NCBI GenBank assembly: GCA_024409165.1 | Contig: JAKSUE010000043.1 | Location: forward strand, 1 to 8,724 | DNA from: an archaeon | GTDB lineage: Archaea; Methanobacteriota; Methanobacteria; Methanobacteriales; Methanobacteriaceae | Length of the DNA: 8,724 bases | Direction of reading: 5' to 3' | Part shown: positions 1 to 6,733 of the stretch, in pieces | Layout: every line of letters starts with the position of its first letter | Numbering within the stretch: the first letter of the stretch is position 1 | Program-made: the position numbers and the translations under genes | Notes under the pieces: generated by a model | The model's database searches: none | Told to the model about the DNA's origin: nothing | The model's input: only the letters and a program-made list of their open reading frames with translations

Positions 1-2
1 TT

Positions 3-800
3 GAAATTAAAGCTTTACAAGATAATGATATTAAACAATCTAATGAAATTCAACAGTTAAAAGATAATAATACTCAATTAGATAAAAGAGTTAAAGATTT
101 AGAATATTCTAAGCTTACTCAATCTAATAGGATTAAATCATTAGAAATTGATATTAAAAACTTAGAAGACTCTAATAAAGCTTTAAATGTTAAAATTGAT
201 AATCAGAATAGTATTATTAATGAGTTAAATAATACTGTTAATAATCAGAGTGTTATTATTAATAGTTTAAAAACTGATAATGAAGCTTTAAATGTTAAAA
301 TTAATAATCAGAGTGTTATTATTAGTGAGTTGAATAATAAATTGGAACTTCAACTTATTGAGATTAAACAATTACAGGCTGATAAAGACAAATTAAATGC
401 TGAAATAAATAAATTAAATGCTGAAATTAAGGAAAATTATAAGAAACTTTTAGAATCTCCTAAAAAAGAAGACTATGAACAATTAAAAATTGATATTGCT
501 GATAAAGATAATAAGATTAAAGAATTAAATACTAAAATTAAAATATTAAATAATATTCTCAATATCAATAAAAAAGACGTGTATAATTCATTAAAAGCTT
601 TATCCTCTACTAATATCCAGAATATTAAATGCGGCAAATACACTTTTAAATTAGAAGACTACTTAAAAATACCATTAATTAAGGATGGTAAAAAGAATGT
701 CCTTAAATTTAAAAAGGAAAACGGAAGACTACCACAATATGTTACAATAGCAGATTATAAAGTGCCTCAAAAAATCTACAAAAAACTATTCAATATATAA
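3..800 (+). CDS. Coiled-coil surface protein with putative C-terminal pseudomurein-binding repeat (5' end outside window)
   Basis: The frame is open from position 3 to the TAA at 798-800, giving 265 residues with the N-terminus missing. The TTG at 330 that would give a 156-residue protein has no ribosome binding site and lies inside the repeat array, so it is not the start. Residues 1 to about 190 are a Lys/Glu/Asn/Leu-rich coiled coil with I/L at heptad spacing and almost no Pro or Gly. The last ~35 residues (nt 699-797) carry NGRLPQYVTI followed by YKVPQKIYKKLF. This fits the pattern of the pseudomurein-binding repeat (PF09373: a charged helix, RLPxYVT, then a short helix). By inference the protein is extracellular and anchored to pseudomurein, with the coiled coil as a stalk. 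The signal peptide, if any, lies upstream of the window. An intracellular SMC-like role is less likely because of the C-terminus. The exact function is unknown. Confidence 0.75.
   Translation, partial: EIKALQDNDIKQSNEIQQLKDNNTQLDKRVKDLEYSKLTQSNRIKSLEIDIKNLEDSNKALNVKIDNQNSIINELNNTVNNQSVIINSLKTDNEALNVKINNQSVIISELNNKLELQLIEIKQLQADKDKLNAEINKLNAEIKENYKKLLESPKKEDYEQLKIDIADKDNKIKELNTKIKILNNILNINKKDVYNSLKALSSTNIQNIKCGKYTFKLEDYLKIPLIKDGKKNVLKFKKENGRLPQYVTIADYKVPQKIYKKLFNI
180..335 (+). repeat. Heptad-phased coding repeats in the coiled coil
   Basis: A 51-bp unit beginning GCTTTAAATGTTAAAATT occurs at 180-230 and again at 285-335, a spacing of 105 bp (35 residues, five heptads). A shorter core, AATAATCAGAGTGTTATTAT, occurs at 240 and 303, a spacing of 63 bp (three heptads), with a diverged copy at 198 (42 bp, two heptads). 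All spacings are multiples of 21 bp, so duplication has kept the coiled-coil register. Confidence 0.85.
390..427 (+). repeat. Tandem single-heptad repeat
   Basis: AAATTAAATGCTGAAAT occurs at 390-406 and 411-427, a spacing of 21 bp, encoding two copies of KLNAEI. This is a one-heptad duplication within the same coiled-coil gene. Confidence 0.8.
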
Positions 801-810
801 TAAAATAAAA

Positions 811-819
811 GAGAGGTGA
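811..819 (+). promoter_or_regulatory. Strong Shine-Dalgarno site
   Basis: GAGAGGTGA, followed by four A's before the ATG at 824, matches the pyrimidine-rich 3' end of archaeal 16S rRNA. It fixes the start of the small secreted protein. Confidence 0.8.
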
Positions 820-823
820 AAAA

Positions 824-1108
824 ATGAAATTTTTAAATAAATATGGTCTAATATTAATATTAATATTACTATTGTTATTAGTTAGTATTAGTAGTGTTTG
901 TGCTGAGGAATACAAAAGACCAACACGTTTTTGTGGTGGTAAGGAAATATTAACTCATCATGAAACTGATGTAATTGATGGGTGGAATCCAGCAGATCAC
1001 GAAATTAACAGATATGACATAGGTAATGGAATGGAAAGAATTGAGTATGATGATGGTTATTTCAGAATTGTCGATTCACACGGCTATGTTGTAACTTGGG
1101 GATTTTAA
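824..1108 (+). CDS. Small secreted protein, unknown function
   Basis: This is a 94-residue protein with a classic N-terminal signal: a Lys-containing n-region (MKFLNKYG), a run of Ile/Leu/Val at about residues 9-22, then SISSVCA with likely signal peptidase cleavage after Ala28. The mature ~66 residues are acidic and aromatic-rich (DGWNPADHEINRYDIGNG, DDGYFRIVDSHGYVVTWGF) with one Cys, and end in beta-prone sequence. No family is recognised. The ATG is set by a strong Shine-Dalgarno site. The gene begins 23 bases after the upstream coiled-coil gene stops, so the two are probably co-transcribed, and both products probably act at or outside the envelope. Cys27 does not sit in a convincing lipobox, so a lipoprotein is unlikely. 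A small cell-surface or exported accessory factor is as far as the sequence goes. Confidence 0.75.
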   Translation: MKFLNKYGLILILILLLLLVSISSVCAEEYKRPTRFCGGKEILTHHETDVIDGWNPADHEINRYDIGNGMERIEYDDGYFRIVDSHGYVVTWGF

Positions 1109-1167
1109 GAGTAAATATATGTTTAGTAAAAAAATAGTTATGTATTTTAAAGTTAAAATACTATATT

Positions 1168-1176
1168 TTTTATATA
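1168..1176 (+). promoter_or_regulatory. Candidate archaeal TATA box
   Basis: TTTATATAA in the intergenic region upstream of the nuclease gene matches the archaeal box A consensus. If used, transcription would begin near 1195-1200 and the leader would contain the 1204-1308 inverted repeat. Other TATA-like strings occur at 1195-1203 and 1293-1301, and in DNA this AT-rich such matches are weak evidence. Confidence 0.25.
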
Positions 1177-1203
1177 AGTTTATAATACCACCTATTATAT
1201 AAA

Positions 1204-1308
1204 TTAAGAAAAAAAGCTATTATTAAAGATGTAAAAAAAGAAAAAATTACATAAATTCAAACAATCTCCTACTCCTTTTCTTCTTTAATAATAGTATATT
1301 TTTCTTAA
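1204..1308. repeat. Long imperfect inverted repeat
   Basis: The left arm at 1206-1229 and right arm at 1282-1306 are near-complementary. There is an 8-bp outer match (AAGAAAAA) and a perfect 13-bp inner match, CTATTATTAAAGA at 1217-1229 against TCTTTAATAATAG at 1282-1294. The two are separated by a 3/4-base mismatch bulge. T/A pairs at 1204-1205 and 1307-1308 extend the stem slightly. The loop of about 52 bases is A-rich on the left and pyrimidine-rich on the right. It could be an RNA hairpin, a regulator site, a factor-independent end for the upstream gene, or the ends of a degraded small mobile element. No target-site duplication was seen. The rest of 1109-1345 shows no gene. Confidence 0.7.
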
Positions 1309-1345
1309 AAAGAGATATTTTTTGGGATTAGATGAGGTTATGTGT

Positions 1346-2029
1346 ATGTCTTTTGAGGAGGAAATGAATGATTTTTGTGATGAAATTCCTAATAAATATG
1401 AAAACATTTTAACAGAAGAAACAACTAAAATTAGTTTAGTCTTGCCGTTTCTTAGATTAATGGGTTATGATGATGCTGATCCTACTGAAGTACAAGCAGA
1501 ATATACTGCAGATATAGGTAATAAACAAGGAGAAAAAGTAGATTTTGCAATCCTAAAAAATAATAAGGTTAAAATAATTATTGAATGTAAACCTTGCCAC
1601 TCACCACTTAAGGAAAATCATCTATATCAATTATTAAGATATTATATAACTACCGAAGCACAATTAGGAATTCTTACTAATGGAATAATCTATCAATTTT
1701 ACACAGATACAAATGAAAATAGCAAGATGGATAATATACCATTTTTTGAAATAGATCTCTTGAACCTTAATTCTAAATCTATTAAAAAATTAAAAAAATT
1801 ATTTTATAAAAATAATTTTGATATAAATCAAATTTCTATTATTGCTAAAGAATTAAAATATAATAATGGAGTGAAAAAAGTTTTATTAAAAGAATTTGAA
1901 GACCCATCTAAAGAATTCACTAAAACAATTGCCAAACAAGTTTATAATGGAGTATTAACTCCGCAACTAAACGACAAATTTTCTCAAATTATCCACAATA
2001 AGATTAGAAATTATAGACGAAAAAACTAA
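1346..2029 (+). CDS. HsdR N-terminal-type PD-(D/E)XK nuclease domain (5' part of a frameshifted HSDR_N-DUF4268 gene)
   Basis: The product resembles the N-terminal nuclease domain of Type I restriction subunits (HSDR_N) in its stand-alone form. Conserved features, numbered from ATG 1346, are NILTEE near residue 20, LPFLRLMGY near 33-41, EYTADIG (Glu52), GEKVDFAI (Asp66) and IIIECK (Glu80, Lys82), which form the metal-binding nuclease core. QLLRYY follows from Gln95, then GILTNGIIYQFYTD. No helicase motors are present. ATG 1346 is chosen because GAGGTT at 1334-1339 lies 6-7 bases upstream. ATG 1340 and a TTG at 1322 are possible, and ATG 1364 also follows a GAGGAGG. The reading frame stops at 2027-2029, but the +1 frame continues without a stop into the DUF4268 region. 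This is therefore probably the first half of one ~396-residue protein that has gained a base near 2012-2026. Confidence 0.8.
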   Translation: MSFEEEMNDFCDEIPNKYENILTEETTKISLVLPFLRLMGYDDADPTEVQAEYTADIGNKQGEKVDFAILKNNKVKIIIECKPCHSPLKENHLYQLLRYYITTEAQLGILTNGIIYQFYTDTNENSKMDNIPFFEIDLLNLNSKSIKKLKKLFYKNNFDINQISIIAKELKYNNGVKKVLLKEFEDPSKEFTKTIAKQVYNGVLTPQLNDKFSQIIHNKIRNYRRKN

Positions 2030-2108
2030 TACCAAAAGCAAAATAAATTCATCTAAATTAAATAAAACCCAGTCTATAAAACCATCTACAAATACTGAAG
2101 ACTTATTC

Positions 2109-2537
2109 ATGGAATATTGGAATAAATTTCATGATTATTTAGAAGAAAACATTAATAATCCTTTTAAATATCCTCCTCCTACCAATAGAAAGAATAAGAG
2201 AGTTAACTGGTATGCTTTATATTTTGGAACAGGTTTAGCACATATTAGTTTAAAAGCTACTATTGTTCAATCTAATACTATTACTGTTAATCTGATACTT
2301 AAAAAGAATAGTAATGAAATTTTTGATAAATTATTTCAAGAAAAAGAACTTATTGAATCAGAAATGGGTTTTGAGTTAGAATGGGATAAAGCTGAAGATA
2401 AACAAACTTCTAAAATAAGTACGACTTTATATATTGATCTTAAAGATAAAGATAAGTGGGATGAAGCTATTAAATGGCATTTTGAGATGGCCGAAAAAAT
2501 ATACTCTGTATTTTCCCATAGAATAAAAGAAATTTAA
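2109..2537 (+). CDS. DUF4268 domain (3' part of the frameshifted nuclease gene)
   Basis: The 142 residues match the DUF4268 pattern. They begin with FMEYWNKFHDYLEE, then NWYALYFGTGLAHISLKATI and a beta segment ending in LILKKNSNEIFDKLFQEKE. The signature MGFELEWD precedes a segment rich in Ser/Thr/Leu, and the domain ends WHFEMAEKIYSVFSHRIKEI. DUF4268 is usually found C-terminal to a restriction-like nuclease domain, which is exactly what lies upstream here. The ATG at 2109 has no Shine-Dalgarno site, and its frame is open upstream to before 1980. The intervening residues (DEKTNTKSKINSSKLNKTQS and on) read like a natural polar linker. Independent translation is therefore unlikely. The piece is best viewed as the C-terminal half of the preceding gene, separated by a one-base insertion. 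Its biochemical role is unknown; sensing or dimerisation is only a guess. Confidence 0.75.
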   Translation: MEYWNKFHDYLEENINNPFKYPPPTNRKNKRVNWYALYFGTGLAHISLKATIVQSNTITVNLILKKNSNEIFDKLFQEKELIESEMGFELEWDKAEDKQTSKISTTLYIDLKDKDKWDEAIKWHFEMAEKIYSVFSHRIKEI

Positions 2538-2612
2538 ATTATAATTTATGATTGTAGAGAAACAACATAACTAGTTTTGGAATATAATTTTAATATATTT
2601 GGTGTAAAAATT

Positions 2613-3141
2613 ATGGTGGTTAGACCTTTTGTTAAGTGGGTTGGTGGTAAAAAACAAATTATTAAACATACTTGAAGATAATTTACCTACTGATATTAAA
2701 TTTTCTAAGAAGATTGATAAATATTTTGAGTGTTTTTGTGGTGGTGGAGCTTTATATTTCCATCTTATGAATAATTACACTATTAAAAAATCATATCTTT
2801 ATGATATTAACTCAGAACTCATTTTAACATATAAAGTCATCCAAAATAAACCCAAAGATTTAATCGGAAAGTTAACTGTTTTACAAAAAGATTACTATTC
2901 CCAAAAAGAACAAGAAGATAAGAAAAAATATTATCTAAACATTAGAAAAAAGTTCAATGCAAAAGCGGCTGATGATTTATTGTTTGATTTTTCAAATAAG
3001 GGTATGTCAGAAGATCAAGTAGAACGTGCTTCTTATATTATTTTTATGAATAAAACTTGTTTTAATGGTTTATTTCGATTAAACCAAAAAGGAGAATTTA
3101 ATGTTCCGCATGGAAAATATAAAAAACCCTTTAATCTGTGA
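2613..3141 (+). pseudogene. dam: Dam-like DNA adenine N6-methyltransferase, N-terminal part (frameshifted)
   Basis: The true start is ATG 2613, preceded by GGTG at 2601-2604, giving MVVRPFVKWVGGKKQ, the AdoMet-binding motif X of the D12 class. That frame hits TGA at 2673, while the next frame continues as LEDNLPTDIKFSKKIDKYFE. Removing one A from the AAA at 2656-2658 restores GGKKQLLNILEDN, the family's usual sequence. The second segment has motif I (FECFCGGGALYFHL), YDINSELILTYKVIQ, and the target-recognition region ending FMNKTCFNGLFRLNQKGEFN and VPHGKY, as in GATC-specific Dam enzymes. It ends at a TGA at 3139-3141 after a second extra A in the A6 run 3121-3126. A TTG start at 2629 would remove motif X and is not credible. 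The gene lies 75 bases after the DUF4268 piece on the same strand. GATC specificity is inference. Confidence 0.8.
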
Positions 3142-3439
3142 TAAAGAAAACATTTTAACAGTTTCACATGTACTAAAAAACACTACAATCTTTAATTCAG
3201 ATTATTATGACACAGTTGAACTTATTGACGAAGATAGTTTGGTTTACTTAGATCCCCCATACAGACCATTAAATAATAATAGTTTTACTACTTATGCTGG
3301 TTATGAATTTAAAGATGAAGACCAAATCAGACTTAGCATGTTTTATGGGGAAATTTCAGATAAAGGAGCAAGAGTTATTTTATCTAATTCTGATCCTAAA
3401 AACACAAATCCACAAGATAATTTTTTTGATGATTTGTAA
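3101..3439 (+). pseudogene. dam: Dam-like DNA adenine methyltransferase, C-terminal part (frameshifted and truncated)
   Basis: With five rather than six A's at 3121-3126, the preceding segment reads straight on as GKYKNPLICDKENILTVSHV, so the residues before about 3127 in this frame are not part of the native protein. The segment carries the catalytic motif IV, SLVYLDPPYRPL, which flips and methylates adenine. It continues with SFTTYAGYEFKDEDQIRL and VILSNSDPKNTNPQDNFFDDL before TAA at 3437-3439. Intact relatives continue for roughly 30 further residues, with a basic helix and an R-x-I-N-S type strand. No such sequence is visible in any frame downstream. The tail in the next frame, ending at 3491, is not family-like. 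The gene therefore has at least two frameshifts plus 3' loss and is probably inactive unless the sequence is in error. Confidence 0.75.
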
Positions 3440-3503
3440 AATAAAACAGGACAAAAATAGTACCAGCTTTGAAAAAATAATAACATTTTAAGCTTTTAAA
3501 AAA

Positions 3504-3515
3504 CACCTTAAGGTG
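3504..3515. repeat. Perfect 12-bp palindrome
   Basis: CACCTTAAGGTG lies between the two convergent gene sets. It could be a dyad operator or a very tight hairpin, but no T-run follows it immediately. A single 12-bp palindrome may also be chance. Confidence 0.4.
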
Positions 3516-3597
3516 CAATTTCAAGTGTGAATAAATAAGCACTTACAAAGATTAATATAATTATTTTATGATGTAAGTTTAATTTTAGAAGAAATTA

Positions 3598-3668
3598 TTT
3601 TTTTCAACTGTAAAAAAAGTAAGGAATAAATTCTCATTATAAGTTTTTTTTGTAATAAACTTTTTTTT
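3598..3668 (+). terminator. Poly-T terminator cluster for the rightward genes
   Basis: Three T-runs of 7, 8 and 8 bases (3598-3604, 3644-3651, 3661-3668) lie downstream of the methyltransferase remnant. Archaeal RNA polymerase terminates at such runs without needing a hairpin. The last overlaps the res stop codon. The remaining convergent spacer (3440-3597) holds no recognisable gene. Confidence 0.5.
3612..3618 (-). terminator. Poly-T terminator for the Type III operon
   Basis: A7 on the + strand is a T7 run on the - strand, about 50 bases past the res stop codon, suitable for archaeal termination of the leftward operon. Confidence 0.4.
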
Positions 3669-6600
3669 CATGAGTTTTTAATAATAAAATCGTCACAATT
3701 ATTTGTAATTTCAAATTTTACTTCTTTTGCAATGGCTTTGAAATGTTTTTTACCACACTCAATTTTAACCTTTTCATTCTCTCTTAAATCATACGGGTCT
3801 GTGGTTCCTTTGGTTTCAACTATAAAATACATTTTATTTTGTCCATCCTCATCAAGAAGAACTGCCCAATCAGGAGTATAATTTCCTATTGGTGTTTTAA
3901 TTTTAAACCATCTAGGAAGCTTTGTATACAATTTAACAATATCTTTATATCTTTCCAATTTTTGAACAAATTGTTTTTCTATTTCACTATCAAATACTAC
4001 ATGATCATAAACAGAATGTTCTGATTCAATAATATTTTTTTCTAAGTAACCATAAAGTTCTTCTTTACAGAATAATGATTGATCATAATAATCATCTAAT
4101 TGAGTGTATTTAATACCATCAATAAGCATATGACTCATTTCACGTTTAATAATTTTAATAGCATTTTCTATATATTCCTGAGGATTCTTCTTAAATTGAT
4201 TAATAGTACCACTTTCGAGTAAAACCTTTACAATGGTTTTTCTTGTTAAATCCGTTTCCCCTTGTAAGATAGTGATAATATCAGGTAATTGAACCTCCTC
4301 TTCTTCATGAGTATAAACTACAGAAGATGGAATTTTACCTTCTTCATCAACACTTACACCTGCAGCATCAATTGTTAAACCAGATTTAGTATAAATAAGC
4401 TTAGGAGCAGTTACATTCAGGTCTTCTAAAGCTTTACTACACTTTTCAATTAACTCATCACTATTAAAGTTTACTGAATAGGTTGTTTTATGCTTAATTT
4501 TATCCCAGAAGTCTTTAAATTCAGGATCTAAGTAAACATGCTTATTAACTTTAACTTTTCTTTTAGTATTTGCATTTTTAACTTCAAGTTTCTTAGTATG
4601 TTGTGTAGCCACCTGAACTATCTGTCCTTTAATAGATTCAAATCTTTTAGGTACTGAAACATTATCCTCCCTAATAGCTACTTTTAAAGCATCTTGAACT
4701 TTTCCTTTACCATTTATATAATTCATCTTTTTGAAATGGTTAAATATGGTCATGGAACCTTGATTTCCTATAGGTTTGAATTCACCTTTATTATTTTCCA
4801 TAGTAATATGGGCAAAGGAAATCTTTTCAATAATTCCGAATTTAATTCCAGTATCTGCTTCCATTTCAGATTGTAAGGAACGAGCAAAAGCCTCATAACT
4901 TTCATTAGCCATAACAGTTAAAGTATTAATAGATTTATTATGAATACGTTTTCCTTCTTGATTTACACATAATCTAAGACCTCTACCAATTTCTTGACGC
5001 TTTTTCATAGTAGAACTTGTTTCATTAAGTGTACAAATTTGGAAAACATTAGGATTATCCCAACCTTCTCTAAGTGCAGAGTGAGAGAAAATAAATTTAA
5101 GTTTAGAATCAAAACTTAATAATTTTTCCTTATCTTTCATAATTAAACTAAAAGTATCTTCTGCTTCTTTAGTTAAGGTATATTCTCCGTTTTTCTTTTG
5201 TTTGAAGTCTTTGAATTTACCTTTTTTATCTTGAGCAAAGTAACCATTATGAACTTCCTCAGCAGTTAAAGTTAAATCAATATCTTGATATAAAGTAGAG
5301 TATTTAGGTTTTCTAATTGCTTTTTTATATTCTTCTTCAAAGATTTCTGCATATTTGCCTTTTTCTGGATTTCCTTCCTCATCATAGGTTCTATAGTTAG
5401 CTACTTTATCAATAAAGAATAAGCTTAAAACTTTAATTCCTTGACTATTAAGTCTTAATTCTTTATCTAAATGCTCTTCAATAGTTTTTCTAATTTGATA
5501 TTTTTTAATAGTAATATCATCCATTTCACCAACAGGAACACCAATTCTTAAAATATCATCTTTTTGAGTAAATGAAACATATTCATTCCCTTTCTCACAA
5601 TAAATTTCATCTACAGTATAACCTTTATAAATATCTCTGTTTGTTACTTTAGGTTCTGATAAATCAGTTCCTTGTTTTACAGTAATTACTTTTCTTTTAA
5701 TAGTTCCTTTATCATTTACATCTACTTCAATTTTAGCATTGATTGGTGATTTCTTATTATTAGTTTCTATTAATTTAAGATATGCTTTATTATGATAATC
5801 TACAGATTCAAAACTTGCTACTTCAATTCCTTTAACAAGATTCATTTCATAAGCATCTACAGCATCTAATTTGTAAATTAAGTTTTGGATTTCTTTATGA
5901 GTAGCTGAATATCTTAATGTACATAATGGATTAAGATATGATACAGCTTCTTCTCCTTTTCCACCCATAACTGATTGAGGTTCATCAATTATAACAATAG
6001 GATTAGTCTCAGCAATTAATTCAATAGGTTTATAACCACTAAGTTTATCTTGTTCTCTGTGGATAATGTTAGAATTGTTTTGTTTTTTAGTATCATCAAA
6101 ACTTGATTTTGAGAAACTTTTATTGAATGCATCAATGTTAATGATCATTATTTGAATATTGGAGCTTATTGCAAAGTTTCTTACTTGTTCAAGTCGGGAA
6201 GAGTCATATACAAATGAATCATAAGGTATATTATCATATAATTCTTTAAAGTGTTCTTTTGTAATTTCTATTGTTTTATAAACTCCTTCTTTAATAGCAA
6301 TACTTGGAACTACAATGATAAATTTAGTAAAACCATATTTTTTATTTAATTCAAAAATAGTTTTTAAATAAACATAAGTCTTACCTGTACCTGTTTCCAT
6401 TTCAATATTAAAATCAAGTCCATTTAATTTCTCAGATGGAGCTAATTTATGATATGTTTGTACTTTTCTAAGATTTTCTAAAATATCATAATCACTTATA
6501 GTTAATTTATTACCTACACCTTGACCAAACCGTTGTTTTTCTTTATAATAAGATTTGGATTTTTCATCATATCTCATATAATCAAAACCAGTTTGACCAC

Positions 6601-6706
6601 TAACAGTGAAAAAAGCATCTACAAGGGTTTGGCCTTTAAACAAATCTGTAACTGCTTTAACAGCTTCTGTCTGATAATCAAGATTAGAATCAAATTTAAG
6701 TTTCAT
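3668..6706 (-). CDS. res: Type III restriction enzyme, Res (helicase-endonuclease) subunit
   Basis: This 1012-residue protein is full length for Type III Res and appears intact. It starts with the family's N-terminal form (FDSNLDYQTEAVKAVTDLF, Q-motif Gln12). It then shows an SF2 helicase: Walker A METGTGKT at 103-110, DEPQ box at 241-244, LRYSATH at 264-270, SHSALREGWDNPNVFQ near 541-556, and motif VI RQEIGRGLR at 570-578. The C-terminal PD-(D/E)XK nuclease has FDSEIE near 905-910 (Glu908), YTPDW (Asp946) and VETKG (Glu964, Lys966). Res hydrolyses ATP and cuts about 25-27 bases from the site as part of a cytoplasmic Mod-Res complex. The gene starts 27 bases after mod ends, with GGGGGGAAGTG just upstream of the ATG, so it is the second gene of the operon. 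Because Mod is broken, Res would lack its DNA-recognition partner if the frameshift is real. Confidence 0.95.
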   Translation of the reverse strand: MKLKFDSNLDYQTEAVKAVTDLFKGQTLVDAFFTVSGQTGFDYMRYDEKSKSYYKEKQRFGQGVGNKLTISDYDILENLRKVQTYHKLAPSEKLNGLDFNIEMETGTGKTYVYLKTIFELNKKYGFTKFIIVVPSIAIKEGVYKTIEITKEHFKELYDNIPYDSFVYDSSRLEQVRNFAISSNIQIMIINIDAFNKSFSKSSFDDTKKQNNSNIIHREQDKLSGYKPIELIAETNPIVIIDEPQSVMGGKGEEAVSYLNPLCTLRYSATHKEIQNLIYKLDAVDAYEMNLVKGIEVASFESVDYHNKAYLKLIETNNKKSPINAKIEVDVNDKGTIKRKVITVKQGTDLSEPKVTNRDIYKGYTVDEIYCEKGNEYVSFTQKDDILRIGVPVGEMDDITIKKYQIRKTIEEHLDKELRLNSQGIKVLSLFFIDKVANYRTYDEEGNPEKGKYAEIFEEEYKKAIRKPKYSTLYQDIDLTLTAEEVHNGYFAQDKKGKFKDFKQKKNGEYTLTKEAEDTFSLIMKDKEKLLSFDSKLKFIFSHSALREGWDNPNVFQICTLNETSSTMKKRQEIGRGLRLCVNQEGKRIHNKSINTLTVMANESYEAFARSLQSEMEADTGIKFGIIEKISFAHITMENNKGEFKPIGNQGSMTIFNHFKKMNYINGKGKVQDALKVAIREDNVSVPKRFESIKGQIVQVATQHTKKLEVKNANTKRKVKVNKHVYLDPEFKDFWDKIKHKTTYSVNFNSDELIEKCSKALEDLNVTAPKLIYTKSGLTIDAAGVSVDEEGKIPSSVVYTHEEEEVQLPDIITILQGETDLTRKTIVKVLLESGTINQFKKNPQEYIENAIKIIKREMSHMLIDGIKYTQLDDYYDQSLFCKEELYGYLEKNIIESEHSVYDHVVFDSEIEKQFVQKLERYKDIVKLYTKLPRWFKIKTPIGNYTPDWAVLLDEDGQNKMYFIVETKGTTDPYDLRENEKVKIECGKKHFKAIAKEVKFEITNNCDDFIIKNS

Positions 6707-6716
6707 ATTAACACTT

Positions 6717-6722
6717 CCCCCC
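6717..6722 (-). promoter_or_regulatory. G6 tract at the res ribosome binding site
   Basis: On the coding strand GGGGGGAAGTGTTAAT precedes the res ATG. The G-tract, 10 bases from the start codon, can pair with the CCUCC of 16S rRNA and is the only plausible ribosome binding site. A G6 run is striking in DNA this AT-rich. Confidence 0.5.
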
Positions 6723-6733
6723 TTTTTACTTCG

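Noticed and set aside
180..427. CRISPR-like or satellite array
   Set aside because: The repeats are in-frame, diverged, unevenly spaced at multiples of 21 bp and encode a coiled coil. No spacers are present.
330..800. Separate 156-residue protein starting at TTG 330
   Set aside because: The same frame is open to the left edge, the TTG lies inside repeats and has no ribosome binding site. It is an internal part of a longer protein.
1109..1345. Insertion sequence or tRNA gene in the intergenic region
   Set aside because: No transposase, target duplication or cloverleaf was seen. Only the inverted repeat is supported.
1346..2537. Complete Type I restriction HsdR subunit
   Set aside because: Only the N-terminal nuclease fold is present. 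No helicase motifs and no hsdM/hsdS genes are in the window.
2629..3141. Methyltransferase starting at TTG 2629
   Set aside because: It reads out-of-frame sequence in place of motif X. ATG 2613 gives the family N-terminus, so the start must be upstream with a frameshift.
3294..3491. 65-residue ORF overlapping the dam 3' part
   Set aside because: It is mostly the out-of-frame shadow of the DPPY segment. Its last ~18 residues do not resemble the Dam C-terminus.
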